64,000 nucleotides of DNA from Nostoc sp. UHCC 0870 (GTDB taxonomy: Bacteria; Cyanobacteriota; Cyanobacteriia; Cyanobacteriales; Nostocaceae): positions 1,981,001-2,045,000 of the forward strand of contig NZ_CP091913.1 of the NCBI RefSeq assembly GCF_022063185.1, written 5' to 3'. The position numbers were made by a program, and so were the translations under genes. Each line of letters starts with the position of its first letter. Within the stretch, counting starts at the first letter, position 1. Of the stretch, positions 7,688-17,103 are shown one piece after another. Under the pieces are notes generated by a model. The model was not told the DNA's origin and made no database searches. It was given only the letters and a program-made list of their open reading frames with translations.

Positions 7688-8977
7688 ATGACAAAGTTTA
7701 CTAGAAGAAATTTTATAGCAGCTGGTGGTGCAGCGTTTTTATCTACAACTCTTAGTCATCGTTCTGCGGCTATCCCATCTAATGCAGGTTTGTATGCTGG
7801 TAATGGTGATGCGCCCGAAGTAACAGGGGTAAAACTCGGTTTTATACCAGTGACTAGTGCTTGTCCCTTGATTGTGGCTAAAGCTAAGGGGTTTTTTGCC
7901 AAGCATGGAATGCCTAATGTTGAGGTGTTAAAACAACCTTCTTGGGCGGTGATGCGTGACAAACTGATGTTAGGTTCAGGTAATGAAGGGTTGGATGGCG
8001 CACATTTGCTGTTTCCAATGGTGTATTTGATGGCCACTGGTGAAATTAGCTATGGGCGTAAAGTTCCGATGTATATTTTGGCTCGGTTAAATCTTAATGG
8101 ACAGGGTGTTTCTGTCACCAATGCTTATCAAGATTTAAAACTTGGGCTAGATAGTTCTTCACTCAAGTCGGTATTTGCTAAAAAAAGTTTAGGTGGGGAA
8201 AATGTGCGCTGTGCTATACCTTATCGCCGGGTGACAGGTGACTTTTTTATGCGTTGGTGGTTAGCTTATGGTGGGATTGATCCAGATAAAGACGTGTCAT
8301 TGATTGTAGTTCCACCACCGCAGATGGTAGCGAATATGCGGGGCGGTTCAATGGATGCTTTTTGTGTGGTAGATCCTTGGCATCATCGCTTGATTAAACA
8401 AGGAATTGGTTACTCTACTGTTACTAGTGGCGAGTTATGGAATAATCACCCAGAAAAGGCTCTAGGAGTGCGTGCTGAATGGGTAGATAAACATCCCAAA
8501 GCAGCCAAGGCTTTATTAGCGGCTGTGTTGGAAGCGCAAATGTGGTGCGATCGCCCGGAGAATAAAGCAGAACTGTTTCAGATTTTATCTCAACGCCAGT
8601 GGATTGGAGTACCTAATGAATTTTTGCGCGATCGCCTCTTGGGTAAGTTTGATTATGGCAATGGACGCGTAGTTGAAAATAGCCCCCATGCGATTAAATT
8701 CTGGCGGGAAAATGCCTCCTATCCCTATAAAAGCCATGACTTGTGGTTCTTCATTGAAGATATGCGCTGGGGTAATCGCCCCAAAGATTTTAATCCCCAA
8801 CCAATTATTAATACAGTCAATCGGGAAGACTTATGGCGAGAAGCCGCCAAACTCATCGGACAAGAAAAAGCCATCCCCGCTAGTACATCACGCGGAGTAG
8901 AAAAATTCTTTAACGGCTTAGAATTTGATCCCCAAAATCCCCAAGCTTATCTCAATGCTCCCAAAATTCGGAGTTAG
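7688..8977 (+). CDS. Tat-exported substrate-binding protein of the NrtA/CmpA/CynA family
   Basis: A 429-residue solute-binding protein with a twin-arginine signal (TRRNFIAAGGAAF, residues 4-16) and cleavage probably after SAA. The body has family hallmarks of cyanobacterial nitrate and bicarbonate binding proteins: LGFIPVTSACPL, DGAHLLFPM, LNLNGQGVSV and CVVDPWHHRLI. It would capture the solute in the periplasm and deliver it to the upstream-encoded permease. NrtA normally has an acidic/asparagine site near the CVGEPWN equivalent; here it is VVDPWHH, so the ligand may differ. No NrtC-type fused ATPase is present, unlike classical nitrate or bicarbonate operons. Confidence 0.8.
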   Translation: MTKFTRRNFIAAGGAAFLSTTLSHRSAAIPSNAGLYAGNGDAPEVTGVKLGFIPVTSACPLIVAKAKGFFAKHGMPNVEVLKQPSWAVMRDKLMLGSGNEGLDGAHLLFPMVYLMATGEISYGRKVPMYILARLNLNGQGVSVTNAYQDLKLGLDSSSLKSVFAKKSLGGENVRCAIPYRRVTGDFFMRWWLAYGGIDPDKDVSLIVVPPPQMVANMRGGSMDAFCVVDPWHHRLIKQGIGYSTVTSGELWNNHPEKALGVRAEWVDKHPKAAKALLAAVLEAQMWCDRPENKAELFQILSQRQWIGVPNEFLRDRLLGKFDYGNGRVVENSPHAIKFWRENASYPYKSHDLWFFIEDMRWGNRPKDFNPQPIINTVNREDLWREAAKLIGQEKAIPASTSRGVEKFFNGLEFDPQNPQAYLNAPKIRS

Positions 8978-9131
8978 TTATTTTAGGGATTTCCAAGAAA
9001 TAAATTATCCAAGATAAACTAACCACAGAGACGCAGAGAACACAGAGAGAGGAGAAATAGAGAGAATTTTTGCGTCAGCTTTGGGATATTTTTTTATTTG
9101 GAAGTCCCTTATTAGTCATTAGTTATTATCT

Positions 9132-9157
9132 CCCCAATCCCCAGTCCCCAATCCCCA
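9132..9157. repeat. CCCCAAT/CCCCAGT heptamer repeat
   Basis: About four degenerate heptamers upstream of the DUF1400 hydrolase. The same unit recurs at 43648-43675 and inside the pbpC coding region. Confidence 0.8.
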
Positions 9158-9221
9158 AAATAGTAGCTAAATACACAGATATTCGCTATATTCCCCTAGG
9201 TAGCTATTGGTGAGTATTTGT

Positions 9222-10847
9222 ATGGGAAGACGTGGAAAAAGTCTCAAACTGGTTGCTGGTTTCTTGAGCGCACTGGCTGTAACACAGTTTTTTGGGGTTA
9301 ACACCTCTGCAAAGGCGGCTGATACGGTGGTGGTGCGTTATGGCTTGTTTGCAGAATCAATTCCTCTGGCTGATTTGCAAACCGCCGCTAGAACAGGAGA
9401 ATTTCCCAGCAGTTTAAATACGATTACTAAGCGGTTATCTGAAGAACAGCGTCGCTCTCTTTTGGGGATGCTGAGAATGAGAATACCTCTAAATGTGGTG
9501 ACTCTGAGTAGGTTACTTAATACCCAGATAGGTACAACTATCCTCAACGACCTCTCAACGGCTGTAGTTCGCAAAGATAAAGCGGGTGCAGAAGCTTTAA
9601 GAGCTGCGTTGGTACTAGGCTCTACTTCTTCTCAGGGTCTATCTATGCTCAGTTTTATTGCTGCTTATCCAAGTCAACGCTTGGAAATTAATGTTCCCCA
9701 GGCTTTTGCTGTGATGGGAAGCTTCAATAATGCTTTTTGGCGTACTCAGCAGTTCATGCTTTCCCTGTCTCCCCAACTTGCGCCTAAATCTTCCCAAATT
9801 AATTTACCCTTTGACCCCAGCCAACCAGGTAGCGCGTCTGTACAAGTGCTGAACTTGAATTTTAATGATCAAACGCGGACTCGCAATATTCCTGTTGATG
9901 TTTACTGGTCAACTGCGGCCAATGCCAACAAACCTCTAATTGTATTTAGTCATGGTTTGGGATCAATTCGCACTGATTTACGCTATTTAGCAGAACATCT
10001 GGCTTCCCACGGTTATATAGTTGCAGCTTTAGAACATCCTGGTAGTAATCAAACTAACACTAATTTAGCTATTCAAGGTAAAACCAGAATTGTTAAACCC
10101 CAAGAGTTTTTAGAACGTCCTAAAGATATTAGTTTTGTTTTAGATGAGTTAGCAAAGGTCAATCAAACAGCAGGTAATTCTCTAGAAGGGAAACTAGCCA
10201 CTAATAACGCGATGGTGGTGGGTTATTCTTTTGGTGGTGGGACGGCTTTAGCACTGGCTGGAGGCGAATTACAACTAGCCGGACTCAAGCAACGGTGTCA
10301 GAAAAAATTAGCTACTTTCAGTATTGGGGAAACTATCCAATGTATTGCCCAAGAATTGCCCGAAAATACCTATCAACTGCGGGACAATAGAATTAAACAA
10401 GCGATCGCACTTAGTCCGACAACCTCATTAATGTTTGGCGACACTGGTTTAGCTAAAGTAGAAGTACCTACCTTGATTTTGGCTAGTTCCGCAGATAAAA
10501 CCACCCCGGCTTTAACTGAACAAATCATGGGATTTAGTAAAATTACCTCTCCCAAATGGTTAGCGGGTGTGATTGGTGGAACACATTTAAGTGTCAAAGA
10601 CCCCAGCACCACCTTAGACCAAGCAGATCAACCCAATACACCCCTGAGTGGCGGTGAAATTGTCGGTGAACAAGCTGCTGATGTGCGAAAATTTGTACAG
10701 GCGATCGCTTTGGCAATGGCAGCACAACTTACACCCGAAGCTGAAAAATACGCGATTTTTCTCACTCCAGATTATGCTCAGGCAGCATCTACAAAGGTCT
10801 TTCCTTTCCGCATAGTTAGAGATATTCCAACCCCTGTCTTTAAGTAA
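9222..10847 (+). CDS. DUF1400-type secreted alpha/beta hydrolase
   Basis: With the ATG at 9222 the protein is 541 residues; an upstream in-frame GTG and TTG are less convincing. A basic start (GRRGKSLK) and hydrophobic stretch ending SAKA form a signal peptide. An N-terminal DUF1400 region follows (about 30-165), with many conserved small and charged residues. The lipase/dienelactone-hydrolase-like domain carries FSHGLGS (oxyanion loop), the nucleophile elbow GYSFGG with Ser336, and GGTHLSV with a plausible catalytic histidine. This architecture is common and unstudied in cyanobacteria. An esterase or lipase role in the periplasm is inferred. The gene faces rsmD convergently. Confidence 0.8.
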   Translation: MGRRGKSLKLVAGFLSALAVTQFFGVNTSAKAADTVVVRYGLFAESIPLADLQTAARTGEFPSSLNTITKRLSEEQRRSLLGMLRMRIPLNVVTLSRLLNTQIGTTILNDLSTAVVRKDKAGAEALRAALVLGSTSSQGLSMLSFIAAYPSQRLEINVPQAFAVMGSFNNAFWRTQQFMLSLSPQLAPKSSQINLPFDPSQPGSASVQVLNLNFNDQTRTRNIPVDVYWSTAANANKPLIVFSHGLGSIRTDLRYLAEHLASHGYIVAALEHPGSNQTNTNLAIQGKTRIVKPQEFLERPKDISFVLDELAKVNQTAGNSLEGKLATNNAMVVGYSFGGGTALALAGGELQLAGLKQRCQKKLATFSIGETIQCIAQELPENTYQLRDNRIKQAIALSPTTSLMFGDTGLAKVEVPTLILASSADKTTPALTEQIMGFSKITSPKWLAGVIGGTHLSVKDPSTTLDQADQPNTPLSGGEIVGEQAADVRKFVQAIALAMAAQLTPEAEKYAIFLTPDYAQAASTKVFPFRIVRDIPTPVFK

Positions 10848-10897
10848 TGAGTAATGAGTAATGAGTAATCAGTAAATCCCATTACTTATTACTCATT
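10846..10897. terminator. Bidirectional hairpin between convergent genes, made from tandem repeats
   Basis: Repeated AATGAGT units (10846-10869) pair with ATTACTTATTACTCATT (10881-10897) with one mismatch over 17 bases. The hairpin lies between the hydrolase and rsmD stop codons and could terminate both transcripts. Confidence 0.55.
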
Positions 10898-11470
10898 TAA
10901 TCCCGACTCCCGACTCTCCACTACCTCATCCATAATTCTGTAAAAGGTCAGCGCAGTATTACCGTAAACCTTTTCACGACAAATTTCCCAGTTGGGAATT
11001 ACTATCTCTGTCCACCCTTGAGGATTATGCTCAACAGCGATTTCACCATTGGCATCTAATAATTGATAGTGAGCGATCGCTTCTAATACCTGCTGATATA
11101 ATCCACTAGCATAGGGTGGGTCAAAATAAATTCTGTCAAACTGCTGCCCTGATAAGTGCTTTAGCTGCTGGATGACATCGCCGCGCAATACTTGCCATTT
11201 TTGATTTGACTGTGCCACTGTCTGCCAATTCTGTTGAATCACAGCACAGGCGCGGCTTGATTTTTCAATTCCGACCACCAAACTGGCTTCTCGACACAAA
11301 GCTTCTGCACCCATTGAACCCGTACCGGTGCATAAATCCAGCCAGCGACAACCTGATATTTCTCCCTGCCAAATATTAAAAACTGCTTCCCTAACCCGCG
11401 CACTGGTGGGTCGGGTTTCTTGCCCTGGTAAAGTTTTAATTTGGCGATTCCCGTAAATTCTTAGACTCAT
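10889..11470 (-). CDS. rsmD: 16S rRNA (guanine(966)-N(2))-methyltransferase RsmD
   Basis: A 193-residue class I methyltransferase that modifies G966 of 16S rRNA in the assembling small subunit. RxTSARVREAVFNI (20-33) is the family N-terminal signature. WLDLCTGTGSMGAEAL (43-58) is the SAM-binding glycine loop. FDPPY (116-120) is the catalytic N-methyltransferase motif. The length matches the family. The C-terminus is extended by about ten weakly conserved residues that read into the repeat hairpin at 10881-10897. It lies upstream-convergent to the DUF1400 gene and 98 bases after hisH on the same strand. Confidence 0.93.
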   Translation of the reverse strand: MSLRIYGNRQIKTLPGQETRPTSARVREAVFNIWQGEISGCRWLDLCTGTGSMGAEALCREASLVVGIEKSSRACAVIQQNWQTVAQSNQKWQVLRGDVIQQLKHLSGQQFDRIYFDPPYASGLYQQVLEAIAHYQLLDANGEIAVEHNPQGWTEIVIPNWEICREKVYGNTALTFYRIMDEVVESRESGLNE

Positions 11471-11568
11471 TAGTCAATCGTCAACAGTCAATAGTTAATA
11501 GTCAATAGTATGTAGCAAAAACATAATGACTGAGGACAAATGAAGAACCTCTAAGTTTTAACTTCATA

Positions 11569-12204
11569 TTATGCGGCGATTTTTTCCCGTACTTGCGAAA
11601 CGAAATTAGACAAAATTTGCAACCCAATATTCGAGGATTTTTCTGGGTGAAATTGTACTGCCATCAGGTTTTCATGGGCAATGGCAGCTGTAATGGTTTG
11701 CGTACCGTGGGTAACAGTTGCAGCCCGGATTTGCGCCTCAATAGGGTCAACATAGTAGGAATGCACAAAATATACCCAAGGGTCATGGGGTAAATGCTCC
11801 CACAAAATACTTTTTGGCTGAGTTAATTGCAGCTGATTCCAACCCATGTGGGGAATTGTAATTCCCGGTTCATGGACAAACCGCCGCACTTTTCCCTTGA
11901 CAATTCCTAGTCCTGGTTGCGTTCCTTCGGCACTGGATTCAAAGAGAATTTGTAGTCCTAAACAGATGCCTAAGAAGGGTTTGCCAGATGCGATTGTATC
12001 TTTAATCGGTTGCTCTAAATCTCGCTCGCGGATATGTTGCATTGCCGGATCAAATGCTCCCACTCCTGGCAAGACAACGGCATCGGCTTGAGCTAATTCC
12101 TTGGGGGAATGAGTAATTTTAGGAGTCGCTCCAGCTTTTTCTAATCCCTTACAAACAGAATGCAAATTTCCCATGTCATAGTCTACAACCGCAATAACTG
12201 GCAT
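11569..12204 (-). CDS. hisH: Imidazole glycerol phosphate synthase glutaminase subunit HisH
   Basis: A 211-residue class I glutamine amidotransferase. It releases ammonia from glutamine and channels it to HisF in histidine biosynthesis. The start has the VDYDMGNLHSV signature. The nucleophile is Cys81 in GICLGLQ, and the triad is completed by His186 and Glu188 in FHPEKSS. AGGAG-like bases precede the ATG. HisF is not in the window. The start is 58 bases from the divergent gene at 12263, so both promoters share a short spacer. Confidence 0.95.
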   Translation of the reverse strand: MPVIAVVDYDMGNLHSVCKGLEKAGATPKITHSPKELAQADAVVLPGVGAFDPAMQHIRERDLEQPIKDTIASGKPFLGICLGLQILFESSAEGTQPGLGIVKGKVRRFVHEPGITIPHMGWNQLQLTQPKSILWEHLPHDPWVYFVHSYYVDPIEAQIRAATVTHGTQTITAAIAHENLMAVQFHPEKSSNIGLQILSNFVSQVREKIAA

Positions 12205-12262
12205 CGACTTTCTCCTTGTAAATTATTTATGGAGGGTTTTTCTATTCTAAATAATATTTTCC

Positions 12263-12775
12263 ATGAAGAAAAGAATACTATTAACTTCTTTTGACACTTG
12301 GCTTGATGATCAGCACTCAAATTCTTCTGATGATTTATTATTTGAAGTCTCTAAACTTGACTCACTCCCCTATGATTTAAAATTTTTGCGCCTGTTACCT
12401 GTAGATATCGAGCTTGCTAGTTATCGGGTGATGGCAAAAATAGAGACATACCAACCAGATTACATCGTCTGTTGTGGCATGGCTGCTAGTCGGCAAAAAT
12501 TAAGTCTAGAACTTGGTGCTAGGCGTGGAGAAAGCTTTTTACAGACAACAATTGATGTCAAAAAATTAGTGTCAGGAGCAAAGGCAACTTATATTAGTGA
12601 CGACTGCGGTAAATTTGTTTGTGAAGGCCTTTATTATTCCGTACTGAACTACTTAGAACAAAATAAACTGGCGGCACATTGTATATTTGTTCATGTTCCA
12701 GTTTTAAATCAAGAAAATTTTATAGAGATTTTGACAGATTTCTTATTAATTATTCACAATATCGCACTTTTATAA
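12263..12775 (+). CDS. Pyroglutamyl-peptidase I-like (peptidase C15 family) protein
   Basis: The 170 residues are shorter than classical Pcp (about 210), but the order of likely catalytic residues fits: Glu83, Cys120 in GKFVCEGLYY and His144 in FVHVP. The start KRILLTSFDTW resembles the KxLLTGFxPF opening. Family members remove N-terminal pyroglutamate from peptides in the cytoplasm. The substrate loop regions are poorly matched, so specificity is uncertain. Its divergent position next to hisH carries no obvious functional meaning. Confidence 0.7.
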   Translation: MKKRILLTSFDTWLDDQHSNSSDDLLFEVSKLDSLPYDLKFLRLLPVDIELASYRVMAKIETYQPDYIVCCGMAASRQKLSLELGARRGESFLQTTIDVKKLVSGAKATYISDDCGKFVCEGLYYSVLNYLEQNKLAAHCIFVHVPVLNQENFIEILTDFLLIIHNIALL

Positions 12776-12920
12776 GTCGCTAGCGTCAAAGCGGGAGCAG
12801 GGTAGACAAGGGAAATTATATTGACTATCGGGACTTAAACATTTTTGAGTCATAAAAAAACCTCAAACTCATACAGGGCATTCTTGTGTTCGCGTAGTGT
12901 TCCCGCAGAGTAGCAAAAAT

Positions 12921-12940
12921 CCCACGGCTTTAGCCGTAGG
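12921..12940. terminator. Small hairpin (dispersed repeat or terminator)
   Basis: CCCACGGC and GCCGTAGG pair with one mismatch around a TTTA loop. The nearby TTCGCGTAGTGTTCCCGCAG resembles a repeat dispersed in Nostoc genomes. It lies between the C15 gene and the 3' end of the RND gene. Confidence 0.4.
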
Positions 12941-12999
12941 ATTGTCAACCTTAGAAAGTGAAGGTGGTTCTGAAAGTACCAATCACAGCATCATTTTTA

Positions 13000-15900
13000 T
13001 TAGTTTGACCATGTTTGGTTAATCAAAACGGGTTTCTGTTGAGGCATCAACTGTTTGCCAAATTTGGCGTAGAGAGCCGGAATAACTAATAAAGTCAAAG
13101 CTGTAGATGTAAATAAACCGCCTAAAACGACAATTGCCAAGGGTTGCAGAATTTCATTTCCAGCCCCACTGGCGATCGCCAAAGGCAGCATCCCTAGCGC
13201 AGAAGTGAGTGCAGTCATCAAAATGGCATTAACTCGTTCTAGAGAACCGTTGACAATCACATCTTTAAGGAGCATTCCCTGAGCAAACTTATTGTTATAG
13301 TTGTCTACCAACAACAAGCCATTGCGGACAGCAACACCAAATAGGGTAATGAAACCGATTAGAGAAGCGATCGAAATCACACCGCCACTCAAGGCAATGG
13401 AGATAATACCACCCACCAAAGCCAAAGGCAGATTGAGCATGATGGCGATTGTCGCGGAGAGTGATTTAACGGAGAAGAACATCAACACCGCAATGGCGAT
13501 CGCTGCCAAAATACTAAATACCAGTAGATTATTAGTAGCACGCTGCTCTGACTCAAACTGTCCACCGTACTGGATGAAGTAGCCATTGGGGAGTTTGATT
13601 TTCTGTTGAATTTGGGACTGAATATCGCCAACGACACTGCCCAAATCGCGATCGGCGACGTTTGCCGAAACAACTATCAGCCGTGATACATCTTCCCGAT
13701 TTACAACATTTGCTCCCATCCCGTACTCTACTTTCGCAACCGCACCCAGTTGGATAGTTTGACCAGTTGGGGTAATGATGGGAATAGCGCGAATGGCATC
13801 TAAACTATTGCGGGCTTTCTCCGTCAAAGAGATAGAAATATCAATAAGCTGCTGATTTTCTGCCACTTGCGACACTACACGACCATTCAAGGCAGTTTCC
13901 ACAACGTTTGATAACTGCTCCATACTCAATCCATAGGTTGCAGCAGCCGTGCGATCATAATGAATTTGTACCTGACGAATGGGCAGTTGGGGTTCAAGCT
14001 GCAAGTCTACAATTCCGGTAATGGGCTGAATCACATCTCGCACTTGTTCGCCAATCTTTCGCAGTTCAATTAAATCAGGGCCAAAGATTTTCACAGCGAT
14101 CGCACTTCTGACCCCAGACAGCACTTCATCCATGCGGTGAGAAATAAATCCACCAATATTAGATGCTACACCAGGCAGTTTATTGAACTCCTGCCGCAAT
14201 TGTTTAATACTGGCTTCGCGGTCTTGGAGGGCGCGATCGCTCAGTTCTACGTCCACATGAGCCATGCTCACCCCCGCCCCATCTGCATCTCCTGGAGCGC
14301 GTCCTGCCCGTATCTGCACCCACTCATACAAAGGATTATCTTTAAGCGCACTAGACAGTGCTATCCCAGCCCGATTGGTCATATCTAGGGAAACCCCTGG
14401 AAATAAAACCATTGAATTGACCAATGATTTCTCCTGAAATTCGGGGAGAAACACCCGTCCGAGGGAGGGAACGATCGCAAAAGCAGCAACCAAGGCTGCA
14501 AGTGCTACACCCAGAATAATTTGAGGCGATCGCAGCGATAGATTTAACAATGGACGATACAACCGTTCTGCCCAACGGGAAATGAATGTACCTTCTTGCG
14601 GTAGGGTTTGGTTTGCCAGCAGAATTGCACACAGGGCAGGTGAAAGGGTCATGGCCACCAAAGTAGACGCGCAGATTGAAAGCAAATATGCAAAACCCAT
14701 CGGTGCAAAAATGTTGCCTTCAACGCCCGTCAAACTAAAAATTGGTGCAAACACGACTACGATAATCACCGTGGAAAAAATCACGGCTAACCGCACCTGT
14801 ACAGAGGTTTCATACACTACCTGAAAGGGATGCTTCGGGTTGCCCTGCGCCTGATTGGTTCGCAGTCCGCGATAGCAGTTCTCCATGTCCACGATTGAGT
14901 CATCCACAACTGAACCAATGGCTACGACTAAACCGCCCAAGGTCATAGTGTTAATGCCCAAGCCAAAAGCTTTCATGAACATTAAGCCAATCAACAGTGA
15001 CAGAGGAATTGCACTCAGAGTAATTACGGCAGTACGCCAATTCATCAGAAATAACAGCATAATCACTGACACGATGATGATGCCTTGAATTAGGGAACTG
15101 CTGACATTGGCAATGGCAGTATCAATAAAGTTAGACTGCCGGAACGTCCGCGCCAACTGCACATCAGGGGGAAAGGTGGATTGCAAAGATTGCAACACCG
15201 TTTCTACTGCTTTTGTCACCGTGGGGGTATCAACATCAGGCTGTTTGTTAATCATCATTACCACAGCCGGTTGCCCATTAAAACTAGCATCTCCCCGCTT
15301 CAGTGCCGCACCCGTTTTGACTTCCGCCACATCTTTGAGCAAAATCGGTTTCCCTTCTTGCACCTTGACCACAGATTGCTGCAAGTCTGCAATTGATTTT
15401 ACCTGCCCAATACCCCGCACCAACAGTTCTTGACCACCACCAATTAAGAATCCACCAGGAGCGTTGGAATTTGCGCCTTTGGCAGCATTGGTCACTTCGG
15501 TCAGCGAAACATTGAGCGATCGCAATTTTTCTGGATCAACTAACACTTGTTCCTGTCGTTCATCCCCACCGTAAACGGTGACTTGGGTGACTCCCGGTAC
15601 AGACAAAATTTGGTTGCTCAGGGTAGTATCCACCAGACGGCGCAAGTCCATCAGCGAGGTTTTCCCCTGCCCATTCACAGTAAAGGCATACTGTAAAATC
15701 GTACCCAATGGCGATGCTAACGGTGAAATTTCCGGCGGATGCACCCCTTCAGGTAACTGATTTGTCACCTGCTGGAGTCGTTCTGTTACCGATTGCCGGG
15801 CTTTATAAATATCGGCTTCTTGGTCAAAGACCACCTGCACCATCGATAGCCCGACTTTGGAGGAAGAACGCACCGTAGTCACCCCCGGCAAACCATTCAC

Positions 15901-16128
15901 CGCGCTTTCAATCGGCACGGTAATTTGTGATTCCACTTCCTCTGGAGCTAATCCAGTTGCTTCGGTGTGAATATCCACCTGGGGGGGCGCAAATTCAGGA
16001 AAAACGTCCAGTGGCATCTGGGTGACAGTGAACACTCCCCAGACCGTTACTAGAATCGCACAGATAACTATAAACCAACGCTGGACAATTGAGGTTTTGA
16101 GAATCTGATTGAGAATGGAGTTCAACAT
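13000..16128 (-). CDS. Heavy-metal-type RND efflux pump (CzcA/CusA family)
   Basis: A 1042-residue proton-driven inner-membrane pump with twelve predicted membrane helices and two large periplasmic loops. The first helix is followed by MPLDVFPEFAPPQVDIHTEA, characteristic of HME-RND proteins. The TM4 region reads AIGSVVDDSIVDMENC (403-418), with Asp409, Asp410, Asp414 and Glu416 as likely proton-relay acids. This differs from the DFG...DGAVVMVEN form of CzcA, so metal preference cannot be read by analogy. It is translated 5 bases after the short adapter gene. An OmpR-type regulator and kinase are encoded divergently, as in cyanobacterial nickel/cobalt systems such as nrs. Export of a divalent metal is inferred. 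Confidence 0.87.
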   Translation of the reverse strand: MLNSILNQILKTSIVQRWFIVICAILVTVWGVFTVTQMPLDVFPEFAPPQVDIHTEATGLAPEEVESQITVPIESAVNGLPGVTTVRSSSKVGLSMVQVVFDQEADIYKARQSVTERLQQVTNQLPEGVHPPEISPLASPLGTILQYAFTVNGQGKTSLMDLRRLVDTTLSNQILSVPGVTQVTVYGGDERQEQVLVDPEKLRSLNVSLTEVTNAAKGANSNAPGGFLIGGGQELLVRGIGQVKSIADLQQSVVKVQEGKPILLKDVAEVKTGAALKRGDASFNGQPAVVMMINKQPDVDTPTVTKAVETVLQSLQSTFPPDVQLARTFRQSNFIDTAIANVSSSLIQGIIIVSVIMLLFLMNWRTAVITLSAIPLSLLIGLMFMKAFGLGINTMTLGGLVVAIGSVVDDSIVDMENCYRGLRTNQAQGNPKHPFQVVYETSVQVRLAVIFSTVIIVVVFAPIFSLTGVEGNIFAPMGFAYLLSICASTLVAMTLSPALCAILLANQTLPQEGTFISRWAERLYRPLLNLSLRSPQIILGVALAALVAAFAIVPSLGRVFLPEFQEKSLVNSMVLFPGVSLDMTNRAGIALSSALKDNPLYEWVQIRAGRAPGDADGAGVSMAHVDVELSDRALQDREASIKQLRQEFNKLPGVASNIGGFISHRMDEVLSGVRSAIAVKIFGPDLIELRKIGEQVRDVIQPITGIVDLQLEPQLPIRQVQIHYDRTAAATYGLSMEQLSNVVETALNGRVVSQVAENQQLIDISISLTEKARNSLDAIRAIPIITPTGQTIQLGAVAKVEYGMGANVVNREDVSRLIVVSANVADRDLGSVVGDIQSQIQQKIKLPNGYFIQYGGQFESEQRATNNLLVFSILAAIAIAVLMFFSVKSLSATIAIMLNLPLALVGGIISIALSGGVISIASLIGFITLFGVAVRNGLLLVDNYNNKFAQGMLLKDVIVNGSLERVNAILMTALTSALGMLPLAIASGAGNEILQPLAIVVLGGLFTSTALTLLVIPALYAKFGKQLMPQQKPVLINQTWSN

Positions 16129-16133
16129 CTCAA

Positions 16134-16796
16134 TTAAACGCCTCCCTTGTTCTTGCGATTGCCTACGATAAGGGCGATCGCTCCGCCCACAAGCACAACT
16201 CCACCACCAACTCCTGCTACAATACCCATTGGGAATCCGCCCGATTGCTGAGTTGTTTCACCAGCCTGTGAGACGAGATTACCGCTAGCATCATGGCTAT
16301 GAGGTATTCCTTTAGCATCTGCCTGAGCATGGGCTGCATCAGTTTTAGGAGTGGCACTTGCAACTGGACTGGGTGCTGTATCGGCGGTTTGAGTTTTGCG
16401 CGATTCAGCATAGAGCGACAAACTACCTTGGGTAACGAGCTTTTCCCCAACTGACAATCCTTTGGTGACAGCGATTAGTTCGCCTTTAGTCGCGCCGGTG
16501 GTGACTTCTACTGGCTCATAAAAATTCTTATACTGCACAAAGACTATCTGCTTGCCATCAGCATCAACCAATGCCGTCACCGGAATCATGACAGCAGATC
16601 CAGCTTTGGCAGAGGAGGCGATCGGCGTGACAACAATACCTAATAGTTGATCGGTTTGGGAATTGACTTTCACGCGATCAATGCCGCCCGTTGCTTGAAA
16701 TTCATCACCATGTCCAACGTGAGCAAATACAACTGTGGGAGCACTGATAATTAAACTGGCTGCCAGAATGGAACTCACTAGCATAAAAGGTTTCAT
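16134..16796 (-). CDS. Short periplasmic adapter-like protein of the RND operon
   Basis: With ATG 16796 (GAGGAG 7 bases upstream) the protein has 220 residues, about half the size of CusB/CzcB adapters. It has a signal peptide, a His-containing HVGHGDE just after the expected cleavage, and a segment like the membrane-proximal end of membrane-fusion proteins (PVTALVDADGKQIVFVQ and GLSVGEKLVTQGSL). A His/Asp-rich linker follows (HAQADAKGIPHSHD), then a C-terminal membrane helix. The alpha-hairpin that normally contacts the outer-membrane channel is missing. It may bind metal and assist the pump, or a full adapter may be encoded elsewhere. Confidence 0.7.
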   Translation of the reverse strand: MKPFMLVSSILAASLIISAPTVVFAHVGHGDEFQATGGIDRVKVNSQTDQLLGIVVTPIASSAKAGSAVMIPVTALVDADGKQIVFVQYKNFYEPVEVTTGATKGELIAVTKGLSVGEKLVTQGSLSLYAESRKTQTADTAPSPVASATPKTDAAHAQADAKGIPHSHDASGNLVSQAGETTQQSGGFPMGIVAGVGGGVVLVGGAIALIVGNRKNKGGV

Positions 16797-16858
16797 AATC
16801 ACTCCTCACAATGGATACTTAATTAAACAAAAGTTCTTCATAGTTTGCCAAAGGGCAG

Positions 16859-16908
16859 ATGAAATCCAGGTGAAATGGCAGAAGTTTTTGTAAGATCAGA
16901 GCTTCGTG
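16859..16908 (+). promoter_or_regulatory. Left 50-bp direct repeat with OmpR-type boxes
   Basis: It matches 19030-19079 at 48 of 50 bases. It contains TGAAAT-CCAGG-TGAAAT, two direct hexamers spaced 11 bases apart as in OmpR/PhoB-family operators, and a possible -10 TAAGAT. It lies about 60 bases from the start of the efflux operon. It probably is the efflux-side half of an originally single divergent promoter. Confidence 0.7.
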
Positions 16909-16953
16909 GGGGTGTTAAATAATAAGCAGGTGCTAAAGATTTGAGGAGGCAGG

Positions 16954-17103
16954 ATGGCATTCTACGATGTGATTGGTAAAACCTATGCTCAAACAAGAAG
17001 AAGTGATCCACGCATCACTAAGAAATTGCTAAGGATGTTATACGGCAAAATTCTTGGTAACACCAAGGGATATACGGAAAAATTCCATATAATCCTCCCG
17101 TGA
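16954..17103 (+). pseudogene. Truncated class I methyltransferase N-terminus
   Basis: A strong ribosome site (GAGGAGG, 16943-16949) precedes an ATG opening with FYDVIGKTYAQTRRSDPRI. That is the usual N-terminus of a family of SAM-dependent methyltransferases. Similarity stops after about 29 residues, exactly where the first TATACGG-type repeat begins, and the frame ends after 49 residues without a SAM-binding motif. It is a stub cut at an insertion or recombination point. Confidence 0.6.

Noticed and set aside
13301..15760. Several plus-strand open frames inside the RND pump gene
   Set aside because: They overlap a well-conserved 1042-residue gene on the other strand and show no protein features of their own.
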